From Bacillota bacterium (lineage in GTDB: Bacteria; Bacillota; UBA4882; UBA8346), in NCBI GenBank assembly GCA_023392595.1, contig JAEVYU010000040.1, positions 1 through 64,000 of the forward strand: a DNA stretch of 64,000 nt, read 5' to 3'. The notes beneath the pieces were generated by a model, which did not search any database, was not told the origin of the DNA, and saw only the letters and a program-made list of their open reading frames with translations. The position numbers were made by a program, and so were the translations under genes. This document shows, one piece after another, positions 25,644 to 33,361 of this stretch; the first letter of the stretch is position 1, and every line of letters starts with the position of its first letter.

Positions 25644-26579
25644 TCATGAACAAATTTTTTCAACATTGACCTGCGGCAGCATTTTCTGAAAGTCTTCAGC
25701 CGTACAAAGTAGAGTACCCTCGCGAATCAAAGAGGCATTGGCCGCCGCTACTCCATACCGGAGCATGTCCGAAATATCCAGTTGTTGTTCTATAGCCATA
25801 CATACTCCGGCCACCAGGGAATCACCGGCCCCTTGAACTCCCCGCACTTCAATACTGGATGCCGGCGCAAACCAAGCCTGATCCTTACTTACGACAACCG
25901 CGCCATCCTTTCCCATGGTAACACAGACAATACCCACTCCCTGTTCAATGAGTTTCCTGGAAATATTAACGATATCCTGTTTGTTTTGCACCTTCACCTT
26001 AAATGCAGATTCGAATTCATACAGGTTGGGTTTAATAAAATACGGACCAGCCTTCAAACCATCCAGAAACAACTCCCCGTCAGCGTCTAAAACTGTTTTG
26101 ACTCCGCTCTCTTTTACGGTTGTAATTAAAGTCCGATAGATATCTTTAGGAACTCCAGCCGGGACACTGCCGTTAAAAACCATAATGGATGAATTTTTGA
26201 CCCTGTCATAAACCAATTTGTGAAGCTCAGGTAAAATTTCCGGGATAACCGGGTAACCATTTTCATTAAACTCGGTCATTACATGACTTTGTTCATCAAA
26301 GACCTTCACATTGGTTCTAAGGATCCCTTCAATATTGATAAACTGGTATTGGATACCGCTTTGTTCCAAACTGGCCTGGACAAAATCCCGGTTATTGATA
26401 TAATCGAAGCCTAAAGCCTCAGTCTGTCCGCCTAATTGGTGAACCGCAATACTTACATTAATACCCTTGCCCGACAAGTCGGAACGGGTGTGAATCACCC
26501 GGTTTAACCCGCCATACTTGAAATCTTTAATTGTAATGGTCCTATCAATGCAAGGATTTAGCGTTAGTGTTGTAATCAC
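25644..26579 (-). CDS. 1-phosphofructokinase/tagatose-6-phosphate kinase family (LacC-like)
   Basis: PfkB-superfamily kinase, 311 residues. The N-terminus MITTLTLNPCIDRTITI (1-17) is the hallmark of the FruK/LacC/PfkB-hexose-phosphate branch. GKGINVSIAVHQLGG (about 37-51) is the first PfkB signature, and GVQGAGDSLVAGVCMAIEQQ (about 244-263) holds the catalytic Asp and anion hole. These enzymes phosphorylate a sugar monophosphate to a bisphosphate. The next gene is a bisphosphate aldolase and the preceding pair a DhaK/DhaL-like kinase, so two sequential phosphorylations followed by cleavage is the likely scheme. Confidence 0.88.
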   Translation of the reverse strand: MITTLTLNPCIDRTITIKDFKYGGLNRVIHTRSDLSGKGINVSIAVHQLGGQTEALGFDYINNRDFVQASLEQSGIQYQFINIEGILRTNVKVFDEQSHVMTEFNENGYPVIPEILPELHKLVYDRVKNSSIMVFNGSVPAGVPKDIYRTLITTVKESGVKTVLDADGELFLDGLKAGPYFIKPNLYEFESAFKVKVQNKQDIVNISRKLIEQGVGIVCVTMGKDGAVVVSKDQAWFAPASSIEVRGVQGAGDSLVAGVCMAIEQQLDISDMLRYGVAAANASLIREGTLLCTAEDFQKMLPQVNVEKICS

Positions 26580-26609
26580 TCAAAATCTCCTCCTTGTTGC
26601 AAAAAACAG

Positions 26610-27260
26610 CTATCCGGCGTAGTTGTCATTTATCCACGAAGCCATGGACCGAAAGATGATCCATACCGAGACAGCTCCCGCATCTTCTAGACCAATCGCA
26701 TTCTGTCCGAAAGATTTTGCCCGACCGAATTTTGCCACACATTGTTTGGTATATTCTTTTCCAGCTTCTGCTTGTTTAGCTGCCCGATTGAAACCCTCCA
26801 CGAGGCCCATACCCAAGCTTACCGCTTCCTGCAGGCCCATGACCGCCGGCTCAAAGGCATCCACCATTGTTTTATCACCAATCTGCGCCTTGCCACGTTT
26901 CTTGAGAGCCACCAGTGACCTTTGAAAAATACCCGCAATGCCCTGGAGGTCAATTTCTTTTACCTGTTCAATCCCAATAATGCCGCTGATAAAAACCGTC
27001 CCAAAAAGCACTCCCGAGGCCCCTCCCATGGTGTCCAGAAGAGTCATGCCGACACAATGAAATACTTCATTAATGGAGCCAAATTCTTTTGCATTAAGTT
27101 CCTTTTGGACTTCCTTAAATCCCAGCGACATACTGGTGCCGTGGTCGCCATCGCCGATTTTCTTGTCAATAACTGTCAAATAATCCTCAGAATCAATCAT
27201 TTGCTGGGCAACATAACCGAACATTTTTTGTAGATCGCCCGCAGTTAAAGAAGTTTTCAA
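26610..27260 (-). CDS. dhaL: Dihydroxyacetone kinase-type DhaL subunit
   Basis: ATP-binding DhaL subunit/domain, 216 residues. The Mg-ADP aspartate motif is VIDKKIGDGDHGTSMSLG (about 25-42). Helical-barrel landmarks are MGGASGVLFGTVFISG (about 75-90) and GDKTMVDAFEPAVMGL (about 122-137). The start overlaps the dhaK stop by 4 nt. No DhaM-like phosphotransfer protein is present, so the pair would use ATP directly, as in ATP-dependent DhaKL kinases. Because its partner DhaK has lost key histidines, the pair probably phosphorylates something other than dihydroxyacetone. Confidence 0.88.
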   Translation of the reverse strand: MKTSLTAGDLQKMFGYVAQQMIDSEDYLTVIDKKIGDGDHGTSMSLGFKEVQKELNAKEFGSINEVFHCVGMTLLDTMGGASGVLFGTVFISGIIGIEQVKEIDLQGIAGIFQRSLVALKKRGKAQIGDKTMVDAFEPAVMGLQEAVSLGMGLVEGFNRAAKQAEAGKEYTKQCVAKFGRAKSFGQNAIGLEDAGAVSVWIIFRSMASWINDNYAG

Positions 27261-28273
27261 TCTATCACCAACCCTTGCAGCGCTTTTTTCCTATAAAAAG
27301 GTGAATCAGCGGGATAATTATAATAGCCTTTCAATTCATCATCCAATTTAAGCAATGAAATTGAAAATCCACCGGTTCCCTGCGGGGCTAACAGAGTGTC
27401 GATAAACATGTCGTATGTTTTTAGCGACTTTTGATCCAACACCATTTTGATCCTGCGATTCACAATACAAAGCTCGAGTAAACCGGTAAAACCGAAACCA
27501 TTAACGAATACTGCTATTTCATCTGTAGCAACCGGTTTTAAATCACCCAGCAAATAATCCATCATAACATCAACAATCTTATCTGCCGGCATAAGCTTTG
27601 TTTTCAATATTCCCGGTTCTCCATTAAATCCCATACCAAATTCTATCATCCCCGGTTCCATATCAAACATCGCCTCGCCGGTGGAAGGCAAATATCCGGG
27701 AGAAGTTGTTACGCTAAGTGTCCGAATATTCTGGTTTGCTTTTCGGGTCACCCGTACCAATTCATCCAGAGCAAGACCGGCATCGGCGGCCGCACCGGCT
27801 ATTTTAAGTACAATGGCGACTCCGGCCACACCCCGGCGTTCATCGAATTTTTCAAAAGGGGCGGAAGTTATATCATCACTTACAAACACCGATTGAGTTC
27901 TGATTCCCTCAAGTTGCAACAATTCTCCCGCCAACTCAAAGTTAAGAACATCTCCGGCATGGTTAGTGGCTAAAAAAAGAACTCCCTTTTGATGATTCAC
28001 CGCTTTGGTTACATTCATAATGGCCTTAGCCGGGGGTGCGGCGTAAACATTACCCAAAGCCACCCCATCCGCTAAGCCGTTACCTACATAACCGATATTC
28101 CACGGCTCATTACCGGCACCACCACCCGTTACAATGGCTACTTTGTTTTTGCGTTCTCTCAATACCAATCCGTTGGTGTTTGGAACCTTCTCAAGCAACT
28201 GCGGATTAGCGTATAAATACCCTTCCAGCATTTCACGGATCATGGCATCCGGGGAGTTAATGATTTTATTCAT
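27257..28273 (-). CDS. DhaK-family kinase subunit with altered active-site residues
   Basis: A 338-residue DhaK-fold protein. The fold motifs are clear: VAIVTGGGAGNEPWNIGYVG (about 45-64), NHAGDVLNFELAGELL (about 103-118), RGVAGVAIVLKIAGAAADAG (about 145-164), and EFGMGFNGEPGILKTKL (about 210-226). In canonical DhaK the first motif is GGGSGHEP and the last is GIHGEPG, whose histidine covalently holds dihydroxyacetone. Here both histidines are asparagine. The reaction must therefore differ in substrate binding, or the protein has another role. It is encoded directly after the DeoR regulator and translationally coupled to dhaL. An erythrulose- or ketose-kinase role is possible. Confidence 0.85.
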   Translation of the reverse strand: MNKIINSPDAMIREMLEGYLYANPQLLEKVPNTNGLVLRERKNKVAIVTGGGAGNEPWNIGYVGNGLADGVALGNVYAAPPAKAIMNVTKAVNHQKGVLFLATNHAGDVLNFELAGELLQLEGIRTQSVFVSDDITSAPFEKFDERRGVAGVAIVLKIAGAAADAGLALDELVRVTRKANQNIRTLSVTTSPGYLPSTGEAMFDMEPGMIEFGMGFNGEPGILKTKLMPADKIVDVMMDYLLGDLKPVATDEIAVFVNGFGFTGLLELCIVNRRIKMVLDQKSLKTYDMFIDTLLAPQGTGGFSISLLKLDDELKGYYNYPADSPFYRKKALQGLVID

Positions 28274-28312
28274 CTTTTATCACCACTCTCTGAATAATCT
28301 TGGCGCAAACTT

Positions 28313-29119
28313 TCATTCACCGGGCTGAGCAACAATAACGTCTACCCCCAGCTCACGGATTTGTTTAATGTAGATTTCTTCCAGGTTCCAATCCGTAATA
28401 ACCCGGTCAAGTCCTTCAACAGAGCACACCTTAGCCAGGGATGCCTCGTTAAACTTGCTGTAATCAGCCAACACGATTTTCTCCTTAGCCGATTTCAACA
28501 TACATTGTTTGACTTGAGCTTCGTATGTATTGGGAGTGGTTATTCCATGTTCGATATCGATACTGTTGGCCCCCAAAAACACTTTATCAAAAAACAGACT
28601 TTCAATAGCTCTTTCCGCCAGTCCACCGACACAGGATAAAATCCGATGGCGGACATTACCTCCGATTAAAATCAAATCGATATCTTCGGCGTCCACCATT
28701 TCAACTGCCAGGTTAATTGCATTGGTAATAATTACAATATTCCGTTTGTTGCCGTTTTTAATCAGTCTTATCAGTTCCAATGTTGTAGAACCGGCATCAA
28801 AAAATGCCGTTTCGCCATCCTTGATTTGTTCATAAGCCACTTTGGCAATGGCTCTTTTTTCAGCAGTATTTTTCTTCTCTTTCTCTTTTTCTTCAAACTC
28901 ACGAATGGAAGTGGCCAGACTTACCGCTCCGCCCCGGGTTCTTTTCAGGAATCCATAGCCATCAAGTTCGTTTAATATCTTTCGAATTGTTACGTCTGAT
29001 ACGTTAAATAAATCGCGAAGTTCCCCTACTGAAACAGACGTTTTTTCTTGAAGAATATCAAGAATAGCTCGCTTTCTTTCTTCAGTAAGAATTTTTGACA
29101 CCCCACTCATTAATTTCAT
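28313..29119 (-). CDS. DeoR-family transcriptional regulator
   Basis: A 268-residue repressor leading the operon. The N-terminal HTH is at about residues 10-65 (RRAILDILQEK-like helix, VSVGELRDLFNVSDVTIRKI recognition region, then RTRGGAV). The C-terminal DeoR sensor domain (about 85-250) has the DAGSTTLELIRLI effector motif (about 103-115) and the INLAVEMV and GGNVRHRILSCVGGLAE blocks. Family effectors are usually sugar phosphates. The start is uncertain among ATG, ATG and GTG within 9 codons, with no strong ribosome site. It likely controls dhaK through the permease gene; a candidate site is at 29359-29373. Confidence 0.88.
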   Translation of the reverse strand: MKLMSGVSKILTEERKRAILDILQEKTSVSVGELRDLFNVSDVTIRKILNELDGYGFLKRTRGGAVSLATSIREFEEKEKEKKNTAEKRAIAKVAYEQIKDGETAFFDAGSTTLELIRLIKNGNKRNIVIITNAINLAVEMVDAEDIDLILIGGNVRHRILSCVGGLAERAIESLFFDKVFLGANSIDIEHGITTPNTYEAQVKQCMLKSAKEKIVLADYSKFNEASLAKVCSVEGLDRVITDWNLEEIYIKQIRELGVDVIVAQPGE

Positions 29120-29358
29120 TTACAACCATATATTATATTGTTTTGTTTCAAATGTCAAGTTTGCAATCCTATTTCCAAAACTTTTTGATTATATTTCGTA
29201 ACTTTTCGAAATAATTTTTCCATCTTCTTCATTGACCCGATCTCTGAGTTCAGAAATCAGAAACGATAAGTATTAGAGAGTTTTTTTTAAATTAGATATC
29301 TGCAAATCATCCAAAGGATTATTCAAGCAGAACTACCTTCCGTATTGTTTCATTAAAT

Positions 29359-29373
29359 TTCGTTTGAAACGAA
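29359..29373. promoter_or_regulatory. 15-bp palindrome TTCGTTTGAAACGAA, candidate DeoR operator
   Basis: A perfect inverted repeat with one central base, half-site TTCGTTT. It lies 240 nt upstream of the deoR start in the 403-base spacer (29120-29522) between deoR and desulfoferrodoxin. A looser match, ATTTCG with CGAAAT around 29213-29232, lies closer to deoR. The rest of the spacer is AT-rich with no gene seen. Half-sites of this kind are used by several DeoR proteins. Confidence 0.5.
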
Positions 29374-29436
29374 TCGCAACTTTAAATGCCATTCCAAATT
29401 ATCTCTCGAGAATATGGGACAGCTTCGGGCAATAAA

Positions 29437-29471
29437 AAGCGCCATAACAGTCGTAACTCCGTATGGCGCTT
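29437..29471 (-). terminator. Terminator of the redox/encapsulin operon
   Basis: On the minus strand a 10-bp stem (AAGCGCCATA with TATGGCGCTT) and a 15-nt loop are followed by TTTTTATT. It lies 52 nt downstream of the desulfoferrodoxin stop and closes the operon that starts with the ferredoxin oxidoreductase genes. Confidence 0.85.
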
Positions 29472-29522
29472 CCATATTTGGGTTATTAAACTTACATCCA
29501 ACGATTGAATCCCTATTCGATA

Positions 29523-29903
29523 TTACGCTTCATTTTTCCAAAGTCCATGCACATTGCAATATTCCCGGGCGGTTACCGTTTGGGCAAAAATACAGAAAAC
29601 AGCTTCCGGCGCCTCGCCCGGATTTAGAAACTGGCGATAGGATCGACCGTCGGCGATAAGTTCAATCCATTCAATATAATGTTTTTCTTCCATTGGATGG
29701 GCAACACTCCCCACCGTGACTTTATACCCGGTTTCAGTTTTCTCTATAATCGGAACATGCTTTTCCTTGGAGGCATCCACCGAATTCTCGGTAACCAACG
29801 CCATCGGTTCCCCACAACAGATCAGCTGTCCGCCTCCACCATGAACCACTTCAACCATATTCCCGCAATGGGGACATTTGTAAATCTCTAATTTTGCAGC
29901 CAT
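29523..29903 (-). CDS. dfx: Desulfoferrodoxin (2Fe superoxide reductase)
   Basis: A 126-residue superoxide reductase that reduces superoxide to hydrogen peroxide without producing oxygen, typical of anaerobes. The N-terminal rubredoxin-like iron site (desulforedoxin domain) is visible as YKCPHCGNMVEV and LICCGEPM (residues about 8-35). The catalytic iron domain supplies histidines in KHVPII (about 48-53), GSVAHPMEEKHYIEWIEL (about 66-83) and the C-terminal CNVHGLW (about 116-122). All ligands appear present. AAGGAGG precedes the ATG. It is the last gene of the redox operon and acts in the same stress response as the encapsulin and rubrerythrin upstream. Confidence 0.95.
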   Translation of the reverse strand: MAAKLEIYKCPHCGNMVEVVHGGGGQLICCGEPMALVTENSVDASKEKHVPIIEKTETGYKVTVGSVAHPMEEKHYIEWIELIADGRSYRQFLNPGEAPEAVFCIFAQTVTAREYCNVHGLWKNEA

Positions 29904-29973
29904 TTTGAACTCCTCCTTAAATTTATTTTGGAATTTTAATTACATTTTTAGAGTCATAAAACACTAAAGCCAG

Positions 29974-30813
29974 CTATTCCATCACAACTACGGCATTCTT
30001 CCTTTTCAACCGCAAAAGGGCTGTTTCTAAAACCCGCAATTCATGGTTTAATTTTTCAGGCCCTAAATAAGCGGTTACCATATCCTGGCCGACAACCAGA
30101 TCCATATTTTGAGGTTCCGGGCAAACAAGTACAGCCTTATTCGAACCAAGCACCGGTGTCTGAAACAAATTGCCGCCGACTAATTCTTTGACCCGGTCAA
30201 TTTCCAAAACCCCGCTATTGGGTTGGATTCGCTGCATCTGCATAAAAAGGTCGGGACTTACGGTTAGTGCTACTTTTCCGGTCAACCCGCGATCTTGAAA
30301 AAACTTTATAGCAGCGGCAACATCTTGAAATGGGTTTTCCCCTTCCAGCCAATTCTTCTTTTCAAGATGTTTTACATCGGAAGCACCTGCCAGTCCTTCG
30401 AGGCCCATTTCCTTATTTCCCCAGAAAATCAAGGTATCTTCCTTCTTGGAACAAACCGCGGCCGCGCCGGCCAGCGGAGATAAATCCAAAGACAATCCGA
30501 ATTGCCTTCCGTTTTCCAGGTCCCGCCAGGAAATAGTACAATCTTGAAAAATCATCGGTATTTCTGCGAATTTTCTGGCATTCACTTTAAGTGGGGCATA
30601 TTCTCCATCCCCAAAAAAACTGGTTTCTCCCGAAGGAATTTCACCATATTCATCCAGAGGTATACTTTGCGCGCCCGCTCCCAAGGGGCCGAAAATATGT
30701 AGAAACTTTCTTCCTACCAAAGTCTGCCGGGCCGTTTTTATCACCATTTCATCCATTTGATTCCACTGCTGGCTTGAAAACGGGGAATCATCTCTTAATA
30801 AAAACTCCATCAT
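29974..30813 (-). CDS. Encapsulin shell protein (family 1)
   Basis: HK97-fold protein that self-assembles into a protein nanocompartment. It has 279 residues, slightly longer than the usual ~265. Typical family segments are SPFSSQQWNQMDEMVIKTAR (about 10-29), GRKFLHIFGPLGAGAQSIPL (about 34-53), the IPMIFQDCTISWRDLENGRQ block (about 85-104) and VCPEPQNMDLVVGQDMVTAY (about 229-248). Family 1 was formerly annotated as linocin M18 bacteriocin. The gene directly upstream (30830-31204, 16-nt gap) encodes a ferritin-like cargo with a C-terminal loading peptide, so this is a two-gene iron-storage compartment. Neighbours are antioxidant genes. Confidence 0.93.
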   Translation of the reverse strand: MMEFLLRDDSPFSSQQWNQMDEMVIKTARQTLVGRKFLHIFGPLGAGAQSIPLDEYGEIPSGETSFFGDGEYAPLKVNARKFAEIPMIFQDCTISWRDLENGRQFGLSLDLSPLAGAAAVCSKKEDTLIFWGNKEMGLEGLAGASDVKHLEKKNWLEGENPFQDVAAAIKFFQDRGLTGKVALTVSPDLFMQMQRIQPNSGVLEIDRVKELVGGNLFQTPVLGSNKAVLVCPEPQNMDLVVGQDMVTAYLGPEKLNHELRVLETALLRLKRKNAVVVME

Positions 30814-30829
30814 CCTTTACCTCCTTTGC

Positions 30830-31204
30830 TTATTTTCCAATCAAACTACCCACCGTACCTCCGTCGGTTCCTTTTTTTCCGGACTCAATGGTAATATTAT
30901 TGGTAAACCCCAACTCTTCAAGCATTTCTTTGACCTCTCCCTCTCCACTTGCGAAATGGGCTGCTTCCTCAGGATCTAAGGCCCGTAACAAAGTCATTAA
31001 TTCTCCGACATGAGCTTTTTCTTCATCACGGATATCGGCAATTACTTTTTTGGCAAGCGGATCGTCCGTAGCCTGCACATGGGCATCATAAAGATAAATC
31101 GCCTCCAATTCCCCGGCGATATCCAGACGGACCGCCTGAATCAATTCTTCTTTGGACATTTTTCGATTCACGTTTCCCTGAAAAGGGTTTGCAAAATTCG
31201 GCAT
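30830..31204 (-). CDS. Encapsulated ferritin-like cargo protein (EncFtn)
   Basis: A 124-residue two-helix ferritin-like ferroxidase targeted into the encapsulin shell. Iron ligands are expected from LDIAGELEAIYLYDAHV (about 27-43) and RDEEKAHVGELMTLL (about 59-73), matching the E, E-x-x-H pattern of EncFtn. Residues about 88-110 form a linker. The C-terminal segment DGGTVGSLIGK matches the encapsulin loading peptide consensus (T/L-V-G-S-L). ATG follows AAAGGAG. It is encoded 16 nt upstream of the shell gene. It should oxidise and mineralise iron inside the compartment, limiting Fenton chemistry. Confidence 0.92.
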   Translation of the reverse strand: MPNFANPFQGNVNRKMSKEELIQAVRLDIAGELEAIYLYDAHVQATDDPLAKKVIADIRDEEKAHVGELMTLLRALDPEEAAHFASGEGEVKEMLEELGFTNNITIESGKKGTDGGTVGSLIGK

Positions 31205-31229
31205 TTTTTAGTCTCCTTTCCGATTCCCA

Positions 31230-31352
31230 TTATTTTTGTCGGGTCAAAACCAAAACCCTTGTCCCCTTACGGTTGGTCAGAGCCGTATGCCAAGCCGCAG
31301 CTGTCTCTCTGGCATCTGCCGGCCTGACTACGGTCATATTTGCTACCGGGCA
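31230..31352 (-). pseudogene. Transketolase fragment
   Basis: The spacer between the nitroreductase and the EncFtn gene encodes, in one minus-strand frame, NMTVVRPADARETAAAWHTA followed by LTNRKGTRVLVLTRQK and a stop. This matches the transketolase pyrimidine-domain segment, in which V-x-R-P-A-D-A-x-E-T and the later L-V-L-T-R-Q are strongly conserved. Only about 40 codons remain, with no start. It is debris of a lost gene inside the redox operon. Confidence 0.7.
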
Positions 31353-31354
31353 AT

Positions 31355-31966
31355 TTATATCTCCTTGACGATTTCAGAGTAACTTTTACGTTTCTGTCTA
31401 GGGTACAAAGTTTTTGAGTCATCAAAATACCCCAAGGCAATCAACATCACCACTGTCTTGTTTTCATCTAAACCGAACTCTTTCCTGATTCCCTCAAAAT
31501 CAATCCCGCTCATTGGATGGGAATCAATGCCAAAGTCCTTGGCAACATACATGATCGACATCGCCAGCAAAGCCGCATTACTCTCTGCAAATTTAATCCG
31601 TCGTTCCCCCGAGGAACCGTATAAGGCAGCCGCATACTGCTGGGCATTTTCCAGCGCTTCTTTGTCAAGCATGACTTTTAAATTATCCCAGGCCGGATTA
31701 ACCGCTTGGTACCCATTCAAATCTCCAACAATGATCAAAGTTACCGGCGCCTCTTTGATTTTTGGCTGATTGCCGGTGAGCGGAAGCAGTCTCTCTTTCG
31801 CTTCCGCCGATTTCACCGCAATAATTTCCCACGGTTGCAAATTAAATGCTGATGGAGTCAGGGTAGCCAAATTAATTATATCCCTTAAAACATCTTCCCC
31901 GATTTTATGCTCAGGCTTAAAAAAATTCACGGAACGTCTTTCAGTAACAACTTTATTAAAATCCAT
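31355..31966 (-). CDS. Nitroreductase-family FMN oxidoreductase
   Basis: A 203-residue FMN-dependent NAD(P)H oxidoreductase. The FMN-phosphate motif is RRSVNFFK (about 10-17). TPSAFNLQPWEIIAV (about 37-51) is the classic S-x-x-N-x-Q-P-W segment. SIMYVAKDFGIDSHPMSGID (about 136-155) and MLIALGYFDD (about 175-184) complete the fold. ATG follows AGAGGG. Substrate is not predictable: nitroaromatics, quinones or other flavin acceptors. It lies 21 nt after the rubrerythrin-like gene in the redox operon, suggesting an electron-transfer or stress role. Confidence 0.9.
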   Translation of the reverse strand: MDFNKVVTERRSVNFFKPEHKIGEDVLRDIINLATLTPSAFNLQPWEIIAVKSAEAKERLLPLTGNQPKIKEAPVTLIIVGDLNGYQAVNPAWDNLKVMLDKEALENAQQYAAALYGSSGERRIKFAESNAALLAMSIMYVAKDFGIDSHPMSGIDFEGIRKEFGLDENKTVVMLIALGYFDDSKTLYPRQKRKSYSEIVKEI

Positions 31967-31987
31967 GGTTATTCCCTCTTTTCAGTT

Positions 31988-32470
31988 TTAATATTCTTCC
32001 AAATGAACAAATTCACCGTTTTCAACCCAGTTCGCCGGACGCAGAACCATCTCAAAAATATTGTGAAGTAAGAAATAATGCTTTTCTTCTTCCCGGGCAA
32101 TCTTCGTAAACAGTTCGCTTTGATTTTTATCCTGTACGTCGGCAGCTTTGGCAAGATAGAAATCCTGGCTTTTCTTCTCGGTTTCCATAGCCTTTTGATA
32201 TAACTCAAGCTGGCTCGGGTCCAGGTTTTTAAGCTCATCCTTTGCAATCATTTCCTTAAAGATATTGCCGGCATTTTTTAACACCGCCGTCTCCCTCACT
32301 TGCTCCGGTACTGACTGCATACTTTTAAAATGTTGATAATGAGCCGCTTCATCCTCCGCCAGTTGGGTGAAAATTTCTCTAAAACCTGGATTCATAGCAT
32401 TTTTTGCTAATTCCCGGTAAAAGATTTCACCATCTTGCTCCATTTTCATTGCGATTTCCAAGGCATCCAT
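31988..32470 (-). CDS. Ferritin-like di-iron protein (rubrerythrin-type, no rubredoxin domain)
   Basis: A 160-residue four-helix di-iron protein. The paired iron-ligand motifs are MKMEQDGEIFYREL (about 9-22), LAEDEAAHYQHFKSM (about 37-51), METEKKSQDFYLAKA (about 93-107) and IAREEEKHYFLLHNIF (about 123-138), giving E...E-x-x-H twice. The C-terminal rubredoxin domain of true rubrerythrin is absent: the protein ends GEFVHLEEY. It probably acts as a peroxidase or oxygen reductase using an external electron donor. It lies between korB and the nitroreductase on the same strand. Confidence 0.88.
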   Translation of the reverse strand: MDALEIAMKMEQDGEIFYRELAKNAMNPGFREIFTQLAEDEAAHYQHFKSMQSVPEQVRETAVLKNAGNIFKEMIAKDELKNLDPSQLELYQKAMETEKKSQDFYLAKAADVQDKNQSELFTKIAREEEKHYFLLHNIFEMVLRPANWVENGEFVHLEEY

Positions 32471-32510
32471 TGGATAATCCCTCCTTTTATTAAGTCTACC
32501 AGCTAAAAAT

Positions 32511-33356
32511 TTACTTTTTCGCCGCCACGAATTCTTTCAATCTCTTTCGATCAATCTCCCTTTGATAGAGCGGTTCCCTGTTTTCCTGATAAAGCCCTAG
32601 ATTATCTTCAAAGGTTTTTTTGGGATGAATATAAAAAACTCCTAAAGGCAATTTCTCAGTTTCAATAGCTTTGGCGAAAGCAGCAACCCGGTTATGCGGA
32701 TCATGGGTTTCATCCAGATAATAGGTATGTTCTTTAAACCACTGATATGTATTATGTTTATTAAATGAAACACAAGGCTGCAAAACATCTACCAAGGCAT
32801 AACCCCGATGTAAGATTGCTTTTTTGAAGATTTCTTTAGTCTGGGCTGCATCGCCCATGAAAGCCCGGGCCACAAAAGATGCATCCAAACTCAAAGCTAC
32901 CGCAATCGGATTAAAAGGTTCATGGGTAACCCCATTAATTTGGATTGGTGTTTGAAAACCTGGGCCGCTGGTGGGAGAAGCTTGGCCCTTGGTTAATCCA
33001 TAAACCATATTATTATGAACAATATTGGTGATATCCGGGTTGCGACGGATGGTATGAAGAAAATGGTTACCCCCTTCACCGTACATATCGCCTTCGCCGC
33101 TCTCGGCAATCACTGTTAATCCCGGGTTTACCGCTTTGATTGCAGTCGCCGGCGGCAAGGCCCGCCCATGCAGCCCGTTAAAAAAATTGCACCGTAAATA
33201 GTGAGGTGTTTTGGCAGCCTGGCCGATTCCGGAAACCATCACCAAATTTTCAGCTTGTACATTGAGCTCCGTCAGGGCCTGTTTTAAAACATTCAAAATC
33301 CCAAAATTCCCGCATCCGGGACACCAACTGATATCGGCCGAATCTATAGTATTCAT
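32511..33356 (-). CDS. korB: 2-oxoacid:ferredoxin oxidoreductase, beta subunit
   Basis: Thiamine-diphosphate-binding beta subunit, about 281 residues from the ATG that follows GGGGAGGAGTGAAAAAG. The Cys pair and TPP region begin DISWCPGCGNFGILN (about 7-21). AESGEGDMYGEGGNHFLHTI (about 84-103) plus NNMVYGLTKGQASPTS (about 113-128) form the TPP-Mg motif and specificity loop typical of 2-oxoglutarate/2-oxoacid oxidoreductases. It pairs with the alpha subunit 5 nt upstream. Complexes of this two-subunit type oxidatively decarboxylate a 2-oxoacid to acyl-CoA while reducing ferredoxin, an oxygen-sensitive step. Exact 2-oxoacid is uncertain. Confidence 0.88.
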   Translation of the reverse strand: MNTIDSADISWCPGCGNFGILNVLKQALTELNVQAENLVMVSGIGQAAKTPHYLRCNFFNGLHGRALPPATAIKAVNPGLTVIAESGEGDMYGEGGNHFLHTIRRNPDITNIVHNNMVYGLTKGQASPTSGPGFQTPIQINGVTHEPFNPIAVALSLDASFVARAFMGDAAQTKEIFKKAILHRGYALVDVLQPCVSFNKHNTYQWFKEHTYYLDETHDPHNRVAAFAKAIETEKLPLGVFYIHPKKTFEDNLGLYQENREPLYQREIDRKRLKEFVAAKK

Positions 33357-33361
33357 CTTTT

